In this document: piece after piece, positions 45,232 through 53,791 of the stretch
How positions within the stretch are numbered: position 1 is the first letter of the stretch
How the letters are laid out: each line of letters starts with the position of its first letter
NCBI GenBank assembly: GCA_022826685.1
Contig: JAJDUL010000003.1
Span: 1-61,069, forward strand
DNA from: Gemmatimonadota bacterium
GTDB taxonomy: Bacteria; Gemmatimonadota; Gemmatimonadetes; Palauibacterales; Palauibacteraceae
Direction: 5' to 3'
Length of the DNA: 61,069 nucleotides
Program-made: the position numbers and the translations under genes
Notes under the pieces: generated by a model
What the model was told of the DNA's origin: nothing
What the model saw: the letters and a program-made list of their open reading frames with translations, nothing else
Databases searched by the model: none

Positions 45232-46910
45232 CCCCGCTGGGCAGGCACTATCCTCTTGAGACTCTGCGCGGGGATCTCTTTGGCGGGGTGACTTCGGCGG
45301 TGGTTGCACTGCCGGTTGCACTCGCCTTTGGAGTTGCGACCGGGCTTGGTGCGGCGGCCGGCCTCTACGGAGCGATCGGGGTCGGCTTCTTTGCGGCAGT
45401 CTTCGGCGGGACCCGTACCCAGATCTCCGGGCCGACCGGTCCCATGACGATCACCATGGCCGTGGTGCTGACCACCCACGCGTCGACCGTCGGAGAGGCC
45501 TTTGCCATCGTCGTGCTGGGCGGCTTGCTGCAAGTGCTGCTGGGCGTGCTCAGGGTGGGGCGATACGTCATCTATACCCCGTATGCGGTGATCTCGGGGT
45601 TCATGTCGGGCGTCGGGCTGATCATCATGCTCATGCAGGCTCTCCCGTTCCTGGGGTTGCCGCCGGTCGGCGGAGGTCCCGCGACGGTCCTTCGCGCGTT
45701 GCCCGACGGGCTCGCCAACCTGAACCCGAGCGCGCTGGCGCTGGCGCTGATCGCCCTTGCCGCCGCAGTGTTCTGGCCCCGTCGTCTGGCGAAGTACATG
45801 CCGGGCCTTCTGGTCGCGCTCGTGGCCGGAACGGTGCTGAGCGTGCTGTGGCTCACGGATGTGTCCGTGATCGGCGAGGTGCCCTCAGCGCTGCCCAGTG
45901 TTCAGGTCGAAGTGCCCGGAGTCCTGTTCCTGGCGGGTGCAGTGCAGCCGGCTCTCATCCTCGCGCTGCTCGGCTCCGTGGACAGCTTGCTGACCTCCCT
46001 TGTCGCCGACTCCATAAGCGGTACGCGTCACAATCCGGACCGTGAACTGGTGGGCCAGGGGATCGGCAACATGGTCTCGGGAGTGTTCGGGGGCCTGCCC
46101 GGAGCGGGCGCTACGATGGGCACCGTGACCAATACGAGGGCGGGTGGCACGACGCGGGTATCGGGCGCGTTGTGCGCGCTCCTCATTCTCGGGATGCTGC
46201 TGGGATTCGGAGCGGTCGTCGAACCGGTTCCGCATGCCGTGCTCGCGGGCATCGTGATGAAGGTGGGCTGGGACATCATCGACTGGCCGCTCCTTACGCG
46301 CATTCATCGCATTCCGCGGGCGCAACTCATCGTCATGCTGTTGACGCTGGGCCTGACGGTGTTCGTCGACCTGGTGACGGCAGTGGCCTTCGGGCTGATC
46401 ACTGCGGGGATGGTGCACGCCCGGCAACTCGAGAAGCTGGAACTCGACAGCGTGGTCTCGGTGCCGATTCTGGACCAGGTTTTCTTCGCGGCTCATCCGG
46501 AGGCACAGGGAATCGACGCCTACTCCGCCCGCGTCGGGTTCGTCAGCCTGAAGGGGAACTTCACGGTAGCGTCCTCGCAGAAGCTGTACGGCGTGATCGG
46601 AGAGGACCTCAAGGACCATGAAGTCGTGATCTTCGACTTCAAAGACGCCGCATACATCGACGACAGCGCCGCGATGACGATCAGTCGCCTCATCATCACT
46701 GCAGGCAAGCAGGACACCGAGTGCATTGCGATGGGATTGTCAGGTCCGGTGGCCAAGACGTTGCGAGCGCTCAACACACTGCGCGACGTGCCGAAGGATC
46801 AGGTGGTGGAGACGATCGAAGAAGCGCGCAAGGTCGCCCTGCGGTTGCTCCTCGAGCGCCACGGACGACCCGAGGAGGACGGCCGGCAGACGATCCCGCC
46901 AGCGTCATGA
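45228..46910 (+). CDS. SulP-family anion transporter with STAS domain
   Basis: A 560-residue SLC26/SulP transporter. The N-terminal membrane domain has the signature G-D-L-F-G-G-V-T-S-A-V-V-A-L-P-V-A-L-A-F-G near 10-35, T-Q-I-S-G-P-T-G-P-M near 65, and further helices to about 405. A C-terminal STAS domain spans about 425-540 (V-V-I-F-D-F-K-D-A-A-Y-I-D-D-S-A-A). Sulfate, bicarbonate or other anions are possible substrates; sequence does not decide. ATG 45228 overlaps the upstream gene's stop, implying translational coupling to the zinc-ribbon protein. Confidence 0.92.
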   Translation: MTPLGRHYPLETLRGDLFGGVTSAVVALPVALAFGVATGLGAAAGLYGAIGVGFFAAVFGGTRTQISGPTGPMTITMAVVLTTHASTVGEAFAIVVLGGLLQVLLGVLRVGRYVIYTPYAVISGFMSGVGLIIMLMQALPFLGLPPVGGGPATVLRALPDGLANLNPSALALALIALAAAVFWPRRLAKYMPGLLVALVAGTVLSVLWLTDVSVIGEVPSALPSVQVEVPGVLFLAGAVQPALILALLGSVDSLLTSLVADSISGTRHNPDRELVGQGIGNMVSGVFGGLPGAGATMGTVTNTRAGGTTRVSGALCALLILGMLLGFGAVVEPVPHAVLAGIVMKVGWDIIDWPLLTRIHRIPRAQLIVMLLTLGLTVFVDLVTAVAFGLITAGMVHARQLEKLELDSVVSVPILDQVFFAAHPEAQGIDAYSARVGFVSLKGNFTVASSQKLYGVIGEDLKDHEVVIFDFKDAAYIDDSAAMTISRLIITAGKQDTECIAMGLSGPVAKTLRALNTLRDVPKDQVVETIEEARKVALRLLLERHGRPEEDGRQTIPPAS

Positions 46911-47074
46911 GCCCGACGCTCCTCAACCCCTCGGCGCGCGAAGCTGCATGCGCGGCTCGATCTCCGCGGGAATGGGGATCGATCTGCTGGCGGCACCCCG
47001 AAGGTGTGACTCCGCTCGGGGAAGACGGAGCGTCTTGCGCGGACCGCAAGGCGGTCACCGGGGTTAGAGGAAGG

Positions 47075-48181
47075 ATGTCAATGTGGATAGTCCTCGGATT
47101 CGCGGGTCTCGTCTCAGGCGGGCTCGCCCTGGCGGCACCGCCGGCTGATGCAGTCCGACAACCGTCATTCGAGCGAGTCGAGGCCGTTGTCGGGAGCCCC
47201 ACCAACGCGATCCGGGTGCGGGACCTGAATAACGACGGGCGGCTTGATCTCGTCGTCTCCGGAGGCCGGCGCGTCTTCGTGTTGACGGGCCGGGGCGACG
47301 GGCGCTTCGATGTGTCGTGGTCCGGTGCGGCCGGCGAGAATCCGGTGGATCTGGCCATCGCGGACCTCGACACGGACGGACTTGCCGACCTCGCGATCGC
47401 AAACCACGAGACGGATTACGTCACGCTGCTTTTCGGAGTCGCCGGAGGCGGCTTCGAACGCCGTGACCACTCGCAGTTCCGCGTTGACGTCTCGCCACAT
47501 CCGCACGCCGTTGCACTGCAGGACATCGACTCCGATGGCAACCCGGACCTCCTGGTCGACGACCGGTCGCCCGAGTCCATCCGACTGTACCGAGGTCTCG
47601 GGGATGGCACGTTCTCGGGGGCGGAGATGGTCGACGTCGGCGGCGATCCGTACCGGGGCATGACATTGGCCGATGTAACGGGTGACGGCCGTGCGGATCT
47701 GATCACGCCGAACCCCGACCACGTTGCCGTCCTTGTCGCCGACGAAAACGGCGGCTTTCGGCCGCAAGCCACCCTGGCGGCCCCCTTCGGCCCATTCTCG
47801 GTCGTAGCGGCGGACCTGAACGGTGATGGCCGGCACGATGTCGCGGCCGCTTCCGGAGAGGGCGCGGGTTCGCTTGCCACTTGGCACGGGGTTGCCGACG
47901 GGTCGTTCTCGATCACCGGCAGATACGAGATCGCGAGGGGCCCGACGAAGAGCGCGGCGGCGGATCTAACGGGTGACGGCAGCGCCGAGGTACTGGTTGC
48001 GAGCTACGCCGGCGGCGAGGTCGCCGTGCTGATCGGAGGCGACACACCTCTGCTTCATCGCATTCAGATCGAAGGGAATCCCTACGGCCTGGCGACCGGC
48101 GACTTCGATGCCGATGGACGCATCGACTTCGTCGTGGCGAACGACGCGACCGATCACATCAGCGTATTCCTGACCAGGTAG
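47075..48181 (+). CDS. Secreted FG-GAP/VCBS-repeat protein
   Basis: A 368-residue exported protein starting ATG 47075 behind AGAGGAAGG. The signal peptide is M-S-M-W-I-V-L-G-F-A-G-L then A-A-P-P-A-D-A. About seven repeats follow, each with a calcium-loop form D-x-N-x-D-G-x-x-D or D-x-D-x-D-G (DLNNDGRLD, DIDSDGNPD, DFDADGRID and others), giving a single beta-propeller. The length is about that of one seven-blade propeller. It follows the transporter gene by 164 nt. A role in binding or scaffolding is generic to the family. Confidence 0.75.
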   Translation: MSMWIVLGFAGLVSGGLALAAPPADAVRQPSFERVEAVVGSPTNAIRVRDLNNDGRLDLVVSGGRRVFVLTGRGDGRFDVSWSGAAGENPVDLAIADLDTDGLADLAIANHETDYVTLLFGVAGGGFERRDHSQFRVDVSPHPHAVALQDIDSDGNPDLLVDDRSPESIRLYRGLGDGTFSGAEMVDVGGDPYRGMTLADVTGDGRADLITPNPDHVAVLVADENGGFRPQATLAAPFGPFSVVAADLNGDGRHDVAAASGEGAGSLATWHGVADGSFSITGRYEIARGPTKSAAADLTGDGSAEVLVASYAGGEVAVLIGGDTPLLHRIQIEGNPYGLATGDFDADGRIDFVVANDATDHISVFLTR

Positions 48182-48234
48182 CCCGCACCGGTCGGTCGGG
48201 TCCCGGGCGGCGAGTTTCGTCCCCCGTTCGGAGG

Positions 48235-48486
48235 CTATTCGCCGGAGCGGAGGCGGGCGGTAGCCTCCTCGACCTCCGCGGCGGTCAATGCCGGTTGTTC
48301 CCCTCGCGGGACCGCGACCACGGCGGAGCCATGTCGCTCGAGCGCGACATCCATCGGTACCGGCTCGATCTCGATGCGGCCCTCCCGGACGCGGAACCGA
48401 ACCCGGGTTCCGGGACGCAACCGGGCCGCCTCGCGAACCGACTTGGGCACGACCAGACGGCCGGCCTTGTCAATGGTAGTTTCCAT
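48235..48486 (-). CDS. AbrB/MazE-type (VapB-like) DNA-binding protein, orphan
   Basis: An 83-residue SpoVT-AbrB-fold protein. The N-terminus M-E-T-T-I-D-K-A-G-R-L-V-V-P-K-S-V-R-E is the swapped-hairpin signature. R-P-G-T-R-V-R-F-R-V-R and E-I-E-P-V follow. Such proteins are usually antitoxins encoded just before a PIN-domain VapC. Here no toxin gene is visible downstream on the minus strand before the VCBS gene, nor upstream. The ATG at 48486 is the natural start; an earlier in-frame start exists but would add a non-conserved leader. Confidence 0.8.
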   Translation of the reverse strand: METTIDKAGRLVVPKSVREAARLRPGTRVRFRVREGRIEIEPVPMDVALERHGSAVVAVPRGEQPALTAAEVEEATARLRSGE

Positions 48487-48603
48487 GGCACGACTAATGC
48501 CATTCGACGAACCATGCAGCAAGCGTTCAGGGCGAATCCTCTTCCCGTCGGCCACCTCCATGCTCTATGGTGAAACGAGGTTCACGCGAGAAGGAGGAGA
48601 GTC

Positions 48604-48786
48604 GTGGGCAATGCGATCGCGACGATGTTGAGCTCCAAGAAGTTCCTCGCCGCCCTTGGCACGGTCATCCTGATCGTGCTCGAGGATGTCGGCGTCCCGA
48701 TCCCGGAAGAGGTCGTCGTACCCCTGGTGGCGTACATCGTCGCCCAGGGACTCGCCGACATCGGGAAAGAGCGCGCCAAGGCGTAG
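48604..48786 (+). CDS. Small single-helix membrane protein, holin-like
   Basis: A 60-residue protein starting GTG 48604 behind a very strong GAGAAGGAGGAGAG site. Residues 10-30 (S-S-K-K-F-L-A-A-L-G-T-V-I-L-I-V-L) and 36-50 (E-E-V-V-V-P-L-V-A-Y-I-V-A-Q-G) form two short hydrophobic segments around V-P-I-P. The S-K-K-F-L-A-A and Y-I-V-A-Q-G-L-A-D pattern is often seen in small phage-linked membrane proteins. No other phage gene is next to it. A hairpin follows the stop. Confidence 0.6.
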   Translation: MGNAIATMLSSKKFLAALGTVILIVLEDVGVPIPEEVVVPLVAYIVAQGLADIGKERAKA

Positions 48787-48814
48787 CAGGGAGGCGCCTA
48801 ACGGCGTTCCTGAC

Positions 48815-48833
48815 CCTTCGTCGGTGACGAAGG
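48815..48833. terminator. Hairpin after the small membrane gene
   Basis: CCTTCGTC-GGT-GACGAAGG is a perfect 8-bp stem with a 3-nt loop. Flanking CGGCG and CGCCG could lengthen it. There is no T-run, so it may act as a pause, a Rho-independent variant, or an mRNA-stability element. Confidence 0.45.
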
Positions 48834-48852
48834 AGCGCCGCTCTGGCTGAAG

Positions 48853-48881
48853 AACCTCTACGCCGTGAACGGGTAGAGGTT
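48853..48881 (+). promoter_or_regulatory. Hairpin covering the ribosome binding site of the next gene
   Basis: AACCTCTAC and GTAGAGGTT pair as a perfect 9-bp stem around an 11-nt loop. The 3' arm contains the AGAGG ribosome site of ATG 48886. Folding would hide that site, so this could be a translational switch or thermometer-like element. Confidence 0.45.
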
Positions 48882-48980
48882 TGTCATGAAACAGCCCCTC
48901 CGTGCCCCGCTGCCCTCGCTGCTCGTGAGGATGGAGAGGGTTGGTCCCTGGTCGCTGGCATCGCCCTTCTGGCGGCCGTC

Positions 48981-49568
48981 ATGCCGGGGCCGGCCATGGG
49001 GCAGGGCTGCTCGTTTGCGATGGCGCTTGGCGTCGCGGTTCCGACGGGCGGCGTGCCGGACCCGTCCCGGGGAGAAGTGAAACTGTCGGCCGGGCAGACC
49101 GGGCGTCTTGGGCTCGAGTGCGGTTCGAAGTCCATCCGGTTCGGAGTCGACCTGGAGAGTACCGTCCTTGGTTCGCAGTCTGCCGGCACATTCGGCTACG
49201 GCGTGAGCCTGCTGGGCTTGCTGGGTCGGTTCGGGGTCGACTTCCCGCTCACGGACGATGACGACGCGCCGTGGGTGGGAGTGGGCGGCCATGCGGGATT
49301 CATGGTGCCTGGCGAGCGGGCGAGGTCGCTCCTTGCCATCCTCCATCTTGAGAGGCAGGTCGACTTCGGTCGGCTCGGAAAGGTGGCCGGCGGCAGTGTG
49401 CGCTTCGGCGTCCCGCTGTCCCCGCCCTGGGCCATCATCTTCGACCTCGCCATGAGGGCGAACACTCTCTCCACCATCGAACCGGGCGCCAAGTGGACCC
49501 CGGAATATCGCGGACATGAACGACTGATGACCTTCCCGGTCTCCGTCGGGGTACGGTTGATCCTGTGA
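48981..49568 (+). CDS. Secreted barrel-like protein A with broken signal-peptide frame
   Basis: The intact part encodes 195 residues from ATG 48981. In the same frame the codons just upstream spell a hydrophobic W-S-L-V-A-G-I-A-L-L-A-A-V-M, then P-G-P-A-M-G-Q, a clear signal peptide core. That frame has no start codon upstream. The natural start, ATG 48886 with AGAGG, reads M-K-Q-P-L-R-A-P-L-P in another frame and leaves the signal frame at about 48930. One indel in a G-rich run would join them. The mature part (G-C-S-F-A, C-G-S-K-S-I-R-F-G-V-D-L-E and G-V-R-L-I-L) is paralogous to the next gene. Read as frameshifted, or a sequencing error. Confidence 0.6.
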   Translation: MPGPAMGQGCSFAMALGVAVPTGGVPDPSRGEVKLSAGQTGRLGLECGSKSIRFGVDLESTVLGSQSAGTFGYGVSLLGLLGRFGVDFPLTDDDDAPWVGVGGHAGFMVPGERARSLLAILHLERQVDFGRLGKVAGGSVRFGVPLSPPWAIIFDLAMRANTLSTIEPGAKWTPEYRGHERLMTFPVSVGVRLIL

Positions 49569-50143
49569 AGCGGAGGCTCGGGTTCGTAACCGGATTTCTG
49601 GCGGTGGCGGCGGCGAGTATGCCGCCCGGCGCGGCCGCGCAGACGTGTACCCTTTCCGCGACGACAGGGATGGCCGTTCCCACCCACGGAATGGACCGCG
49701 GGTCGGGCATGGACTCGCCGCTGTTCATCGGGGAGCACTACGGCCTTGGCTTCGCATGCGGGTCGACGTCCATACGCGTGGGGCTGGACGTCGAGGCGTA
49801 TGTCCTCAGCTATTACAGCCATCAGTTGTGGTCGACCTCGGGTGGAGTCGACATCTCGAGCCTCCTTGGTCGCGTGGAGCGCGAGTTCGCGCTCGGGAAC
49901 GGCCCCCGCGCGCCGTGGATTGTGGTCAGTGGACGAGTGGGGCGAATGGAGTTCAGGTCCGCAGGATCCCGCCACACTGGGGTTGCAGCAGGCGCCGGCG
50001 TACAATTCGGCCTCCGGTTCGCCCGACCCTGGTCGGTTCTTCTCCATCTGGGCATAAAAACAAACCGCGTTCCCCGGGAGACGGGGGGAATCCGGATGGT
50101 GACCGCGCTCCCGATGGGTGTCGGCGTGCGGTTCAACCCCTGA
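49565..50143 (+). CDS. Secreted barrel-like protein B
   Basis: A 192-residue exported protein starting GTG 49565, overlapping the upstream stop by 4 nt (GTGA). The signal peptide is M-K-R-R-L-G-F-V-T-G-F-L-A-V-A-A-A, ending G-A-A-A-Q. The mature chain begins T-C-T-L-S-A-T-T-G-M-A-V-P-T and ends G-V-G-V-R-F-N-P, with alternating strands typical of a small barrel. The blocks T-x-G-x-A-V-P-T, C-G-S-x-S-I-R and L-G-R match protein A upstream. Two Cys are kept. The pair probably arose by tandem duplication. Function is unknown. Confidence 0.65.
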   Translation: MKRRLGFVTGFLAVAAASMPPGAAAQTCTLSATTGMAVPTHGMDRGSGMDSPLFIGEHYGLGFACGSTSIRVGLDVEAYVLSYYSHQLWSTSGGVDISSLLGRVEREFALGNGPRAPWIVVSGRVGRMEFRSAGSRHTGVAAGAGVQFGLRFARPWSVLLHLGIKTNRVPRETGGIRMVTALPMGVGVRFNP

Positions 50144-50162
50144 CTCAAACCAGACTCCGTAC

Positions 50163-52169
50163 ATGACCAAATCGTCGAGTGATCGATTGCGGGAGGAGCT
50201 TGATTTCCTCCAGCCGTTCTTTCTGGGGCCCGCGGGGGAGAACGACCGCTGGCTGGAGGAGTTGATCGTCGAGTTCGTGCGCGATCATGCCTTCTGGCGG
50301 CGGAACTTCCGCCCGGAGGACGGGCACCGGATCACGGCGGCGGCCTCCTACCGGCCGGACTTCCTGCAGGCGAAGGCGCGCACCCGGCAGGCGCTGATCC
50401 GGCTGTCGGGAGAGCTGAAGCAGTCCGTTCCCATCTTCCACCCGCGGTACGTGGGGCACATGAGCACGGACCTGCTCATCCCCGGTCTCGTGGCGCGGAT
50501 CCTCACCACCCTCTACAACCCGAACAACGTGAGCGAGGAGGCGGCGCCGGTCACGCTCACCCACGAACTCCGCGCGGGCCGGGACCTCGCCGCGATGTTC
50601 GGCTTCAACGTCGACCCCTCGGTCCAGCCCTGTGCCTGGGGCCACCTGACGTCGGGCGGCACCGTGGCCAACTACGAGGCGCTGTGGAACTTCCGCGCGG
50701 TGAAGTTCTACGGCGTCGCCCTGCAGGAGGGGGTGAAGCGGGCGGAACTCGCGACCGGACCCGTGGGACCGCTGCGGAAAGAGCTGGCGGAGTACAGCGA
50801 GTGGGAACTCGTCAACCTGAGCATCGGTCAGACGATCGGCCTGCGGCGCGAGGTCGCGGAGGCGGTGCGCGAGCGGGATCCGACGGCCTTCCCGCGGCTC
50901 AGGCGGGCCGTGCGGGGCGAGCGCCTCGAGACGCTCGGGATCCAGGAGTTCTTCGCCCGGCACCCGGAGCTGCGTCCGCCGAGGGTGCTCGTCGCGGCTT
51001 CCGCCCACTACTCCTGGGAGAAGGGGATGAAGGTGATGGGTCTGGGGACCGCGCAGCTGGTCAAGGTCGCGGTGGACGACCACATGCGGCTGGACCCGGA
51101 CGACCTGGAGGCGTGCCTGGCGGAGGCCTTCGAGAGCCGCACGCCGGTGCTCGGCGTCGTCGGCGTGCTCGGCACCACGGAGTTCGGCACGATCGATCCG
51201 ATCCACGAGATGATCGCGGCGCGGCGGCGCTGGAACGAGCGCGGCGCCGACTTCTTCGTTCACGTGGACGCGGCCTGGGGCGGATACCTCGCGAGCGTCT
51301 TCCGGGACCCCGACGGCGGCTTCCTCTCGCCCGAGAAGATCCGGAAGGGGTTCAAGTACTTCCCCTCGGACCTCGTCTACCGGGCGTTCACCTCCGTGAG
51401 GCACGCCGACTCGGTGACGATCGATCCCCACAAGCTCGGGTTCCTGCCCTACGCGGCGGGGGCGTTCGTCGCGCGCAACCGCGAGATCGTGGACTTCATC
51501 ACGCAGCAGGCCGCCTACGTCTTCGACCTGGGCGACGTCGAGGACGAAGTCCCGCGCGAGCAACAGCTCCGGAACCTGGGCCAGTACATCCTGGAGGGCT
51601 CGAAACCGGGGGCGGCCGCCGCCTCGGTCGCGGTGGCGCACGAAGTCCTGCCGCTCCACAGCGAGGGCCTCGGGCGCGTCCTCCGTCACACGATCCGCGC
51701 CTGCGAGTACTTCTACGAGTCGGCCCGCGAAGCCGCCGGGCGGCTGGAAGACCGCGTGCGACTCATCGTGCCCTTCGAACCCGACTCCAACCTCGTCTGC
51801 CTGGCGCTCAACCGGAACGGCAACCGGAGCCTGGCGCAGATGAACCGCTTCGCCCGCCGCGTGTTCGCCCGCATGAAGGTGGACGCGGCCCGGCCGGTGC
51901 ATGAGGCCCGCTTCATCGGGTCGTACACGTCGCTCCGCCGGGAGGGCGGGGAGGACGAGCAGTGCGGCCGCATCCTGGGCGAGCTGGGCATCGATCCGGC
52001 GACGTTCGTCGCGGTCCCGGCCCGTCCCGACGAGGAGGCGGACCACATCTTCATCCTGCGGCACACCCTGATGAACCCGTTCCTGATGGACGGTCCGGGC
52101 GAACGCAGCTACATCGACCTGTACTGGGATTTCCTGGAGGACGCGATCGACGCCGCGCTGGTGGAATGA
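50163..52169 (+). CDS. PLP-dependent decarboxylase, tyrosine-decarboxylase-like
   Basis: A 668-residue fold-type I PLP enzyme of the group II decarboxylase family. K424 in I-D-P-H-K-L-G-F is the Schiff-base lysine. The conserved N-terminal part W-R-R-N-F-R-P-E-D, R-Y-V-G-H-M-S, Y-N-P-N-N-V-S-E-E and G-G-T-V-A-N-Y-E-A-L-W resembles bacterial tyrosine decarboxylases (TyrDC), which are of similar size (about 620). H-V-D-A-A-W-G-G near residue 370 gives the PLP-binding Asp. Substrate (Tyr, Phe, other) cannot be fixed from sequence. ATG 50163 follows the barrel gene by 19 nt. No amino-acid antiporter is nearby, unlike acid-resistance TyrDC operons. Confidence 0.85.
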   Translation: MTKSSSDRLREELDFLQPFFLGPAGENDRWLEELIVEFVRDHAFWRRNFRPEDGHRITAAASYRPDFLQAKARTRQALIRLSGELKQSVPIFHPRYVGHMSTDLLIPGLVARILTTLYNPNNVSEEAAPVTLTHELRAGRDLAAMFGFNVDPSVQPCAWGHLTSGGTVANYEALWNFRAVKFYGVALQEGVKRAELATGPVGPLRKELAEYSEWELVNLSIGQTIGLRREVAEAVRERDPTAFPRLRRAVRGERLETLGIQEFFARHPELRPPRVLVAASAHYSWEKGMKVMGLGTAQLVKVAVDDHMRLDPDDLEACLAEAFESRTPVLGVVGVLGTTEFGTIDPIHEMIAARRRWNERGADFFVHVDAAWGGYLASVFRDPDGGFLSPEKIRKGFKYFPSDLVYRAFTSVRHADSVTIDPHKLGFLPYAAGAFVARNREIVDFITQQAAYVFDLGDVEDEVPREQQLRNLGQYILEGSKPGAAAASVAVAHEVLPLHSEGLGRVLRHTIRACEYFYESAREAAGRLEDRVRLIVPFEPDSNLVCLALNRNGNRSLAQMNRFARRVFARMKVDAARPVHEARFIGSYTSLRREGGEDEQCGRILGELGIDPATFVAVPARPDEEADHIFILRHTLMNPFLMDGPGERSYIDLYWDFLEDAIDAALVE

Positions 52170-52401
52170 TGAGATCCAGACTTGAGTAGCCTTTCGCGGT
52201 TCTCTTCGCGCGGGATCCGAAGAGTTCCCTCGTCCAGGAAGCGCGCCGGGCCTATACCCCGCCCTCAGACATCGACGTAGCGATCCGTCAATCACCGGAC
52301 GCCTCGGCAGCCTAGATCACATGTCCCCCGACCGTTAACGTCGTTCTCCAGCCGCAAACCGCGCTGGGTCACTCGTTGCGTAGTGCTATAGGAGGCACGC
52401 A

Positions 52402-53397
52402 GTGGCAGCACCTCCACGCTTCCAGAGAATGTTGGACAAAGCCGACGCCGCCCTCATCTCGGCGATCGAAATCTACAACAAGCCCGATTTTGCGTATCGC
52501 GAAGAGACGTTCGCGATCCTAGCAATCAACGCTTGGGAACTGTTGCTCAAGGGACGCATTCTTCGCGACAGCGGTAATGATCTTCGCTCGCTCTACGTAT
52601 ATGAGCGAAGGAGAGTAAAGAGTGGAGATTGGGGTAAGAGGAGGTATATTAAACGAAATCGCACCGGCAATGCACATACCAAACACTTGTTCCAACTGTT
52701 GAACGAATTGAGTCAAGACGGACCAACAGAATTGCCGCCTGCGATACCCCACAATCTTCGAGCATTGACAGAAATCAGGGACAACGCAGTCCATTTCGTC
52801 AACGCGAGCCCAACTCTCGCGAAGCAAGTCCTGGAGATTGGTACTGCCTGCGTGCAGAACTACGTCGAACTCGCGCGACGTTGGTTCAATCGAGATTTCT
52901 CGCGTTACAAGCTCTATCTCATGCCGATCGGTTTTGTAGATGCCCCTGGCACTGCGGCCGGATTAATCGTCTCGGCAGGAGAGGAGAATCTAATTGGCTA
53001 TCTGGGACAGCTCATGGCAAAGCCCACAGAGAGCGGTAGCGGTGACTATCGAGTGGCGCTCACAGTAAACATTTCTCTCAAGAAAGTGACTGGGGCGGCG
53101 GTGTCGAGCCAGCATACCACCACCAGCAGTGGGAGCATACCGGCAGTCGAGTTGGTCGAAGAAGATATTCGTAGAATATATCCATGGGACTATGCGACGT
53201 TAACGTCACGGCTCCGCGAACGATACGTCGACTTTGTAGCGAATCAGAGATATCATGACTTGCGAAAGCCTCTGAAGGATGACGATCGATATGTACGGAC
53301 GCGACACCTCGATCCGGAAAACCCGAAGGGAATAAGGAAAGACTTTTACAATCCAAACATCGTGCGCGAGTTCGATGAGCACTATACGCTGGAGTGA
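52402..53397 (+). CDS. DUF3644 (HEPN-superfamily) protein
   Basis: A 331-residue DUF3644 protein. The N-terminus has F-A-Y-R-E-E-T-F-A-I-L-A-I-N-A-W-E-L-L-L near 30-50, typical of the family. R126-x4-H131 in R-D-N-A-V-H-F is the HEPN RNase motif. The C-terminal third (about 245-331) looks like a winged-helix or accessory domain with R-R-I-Y-P-W-D-Y. The GTG start has AGGAGG. Base composition is lower in GC than the neighbours, suggesting transfer. DUF3644 proteins are often found in defence or toxin contexts; a free-standing RNase toxin is an inference. Confidence 0.82.
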   Translation: MAAPPRFQRMLDKADAALISAIEIYNKPDFAYREETFAILAINAWELLLKGRILRDSGNDLRSLYVYERRRVKSGDWGKRRYIKRNRTGNAHTKHLFQLLNELSQDGPTELPPAIPHNLRALTEIRDNAVHFVNASPTLAKQVLEIGTACVQNYVELARRWFNRDFSRYKLYLMPIGFVDAPGTAAGLIVSAGEENLIGYLGQLMAKPTESGSGDYRVALTVNISLKKVTGAAVSSQHTTTSSGSIPAVELVEEDIRRIYPWDYATLTSRLRERYVDFVANQRYHDLRKPLKDDDRYVRTRHLDPENPKGIRKDFYNPNIVREFDEHYTLE

Positions 53398-53791
53398 TCG
53401 GCATACACGCCGCGAAACCGAAGCGCAGCCGATAATCGAGATCCGAGTCGGTGCGAGCGATTTGTTTGCCGCGTTGTCGCGAAGGTGACGCAGCCGTGCC
53501 ACCGGGCGCCGAACTCCGCCGCGTCGCGGCCCAAGACTGACGCAGAGAGGTAGGATCATGCTCTCGCTGCCCTCGATCTCCTTCAACAGCGGAGTCGCGC
53601 CAAGGGGTGTCGGGGGGTCCGGGAAGGCGTGTTCGGATTCGGGACAGTCCGAGGTGCCTTGAACATGCTGATCAGGTCGTTCGGGTCGCAATCACCGACG
53701 AACCAGCCGTCGTGCTCTCGGGGCGCCAGCCTGGGGTGTCGGTTGGTTCAGTGGACTCGGCGGCCGCTCTGGCCCGTGCGGCGGCGTCGCG
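53398..53791. other. Intergenic stretch without recognised gene
   Basis: About 390 bp between the HEPN gene and convergent phoD. It holds only short open frames; the best, at 53558 behind GAGGTAGG, gives a 34-residue peptide of no recognisable type. GC rises again here. I see no hairpin with a T-run. Confidence 0.4.

Noticed and set aside
50145-52295. Long minus-strand frame opposite the PLP decarboxylase
   Set aside because: The decarboxylase has all catalytic residues; the opposite frame is low-complexity.
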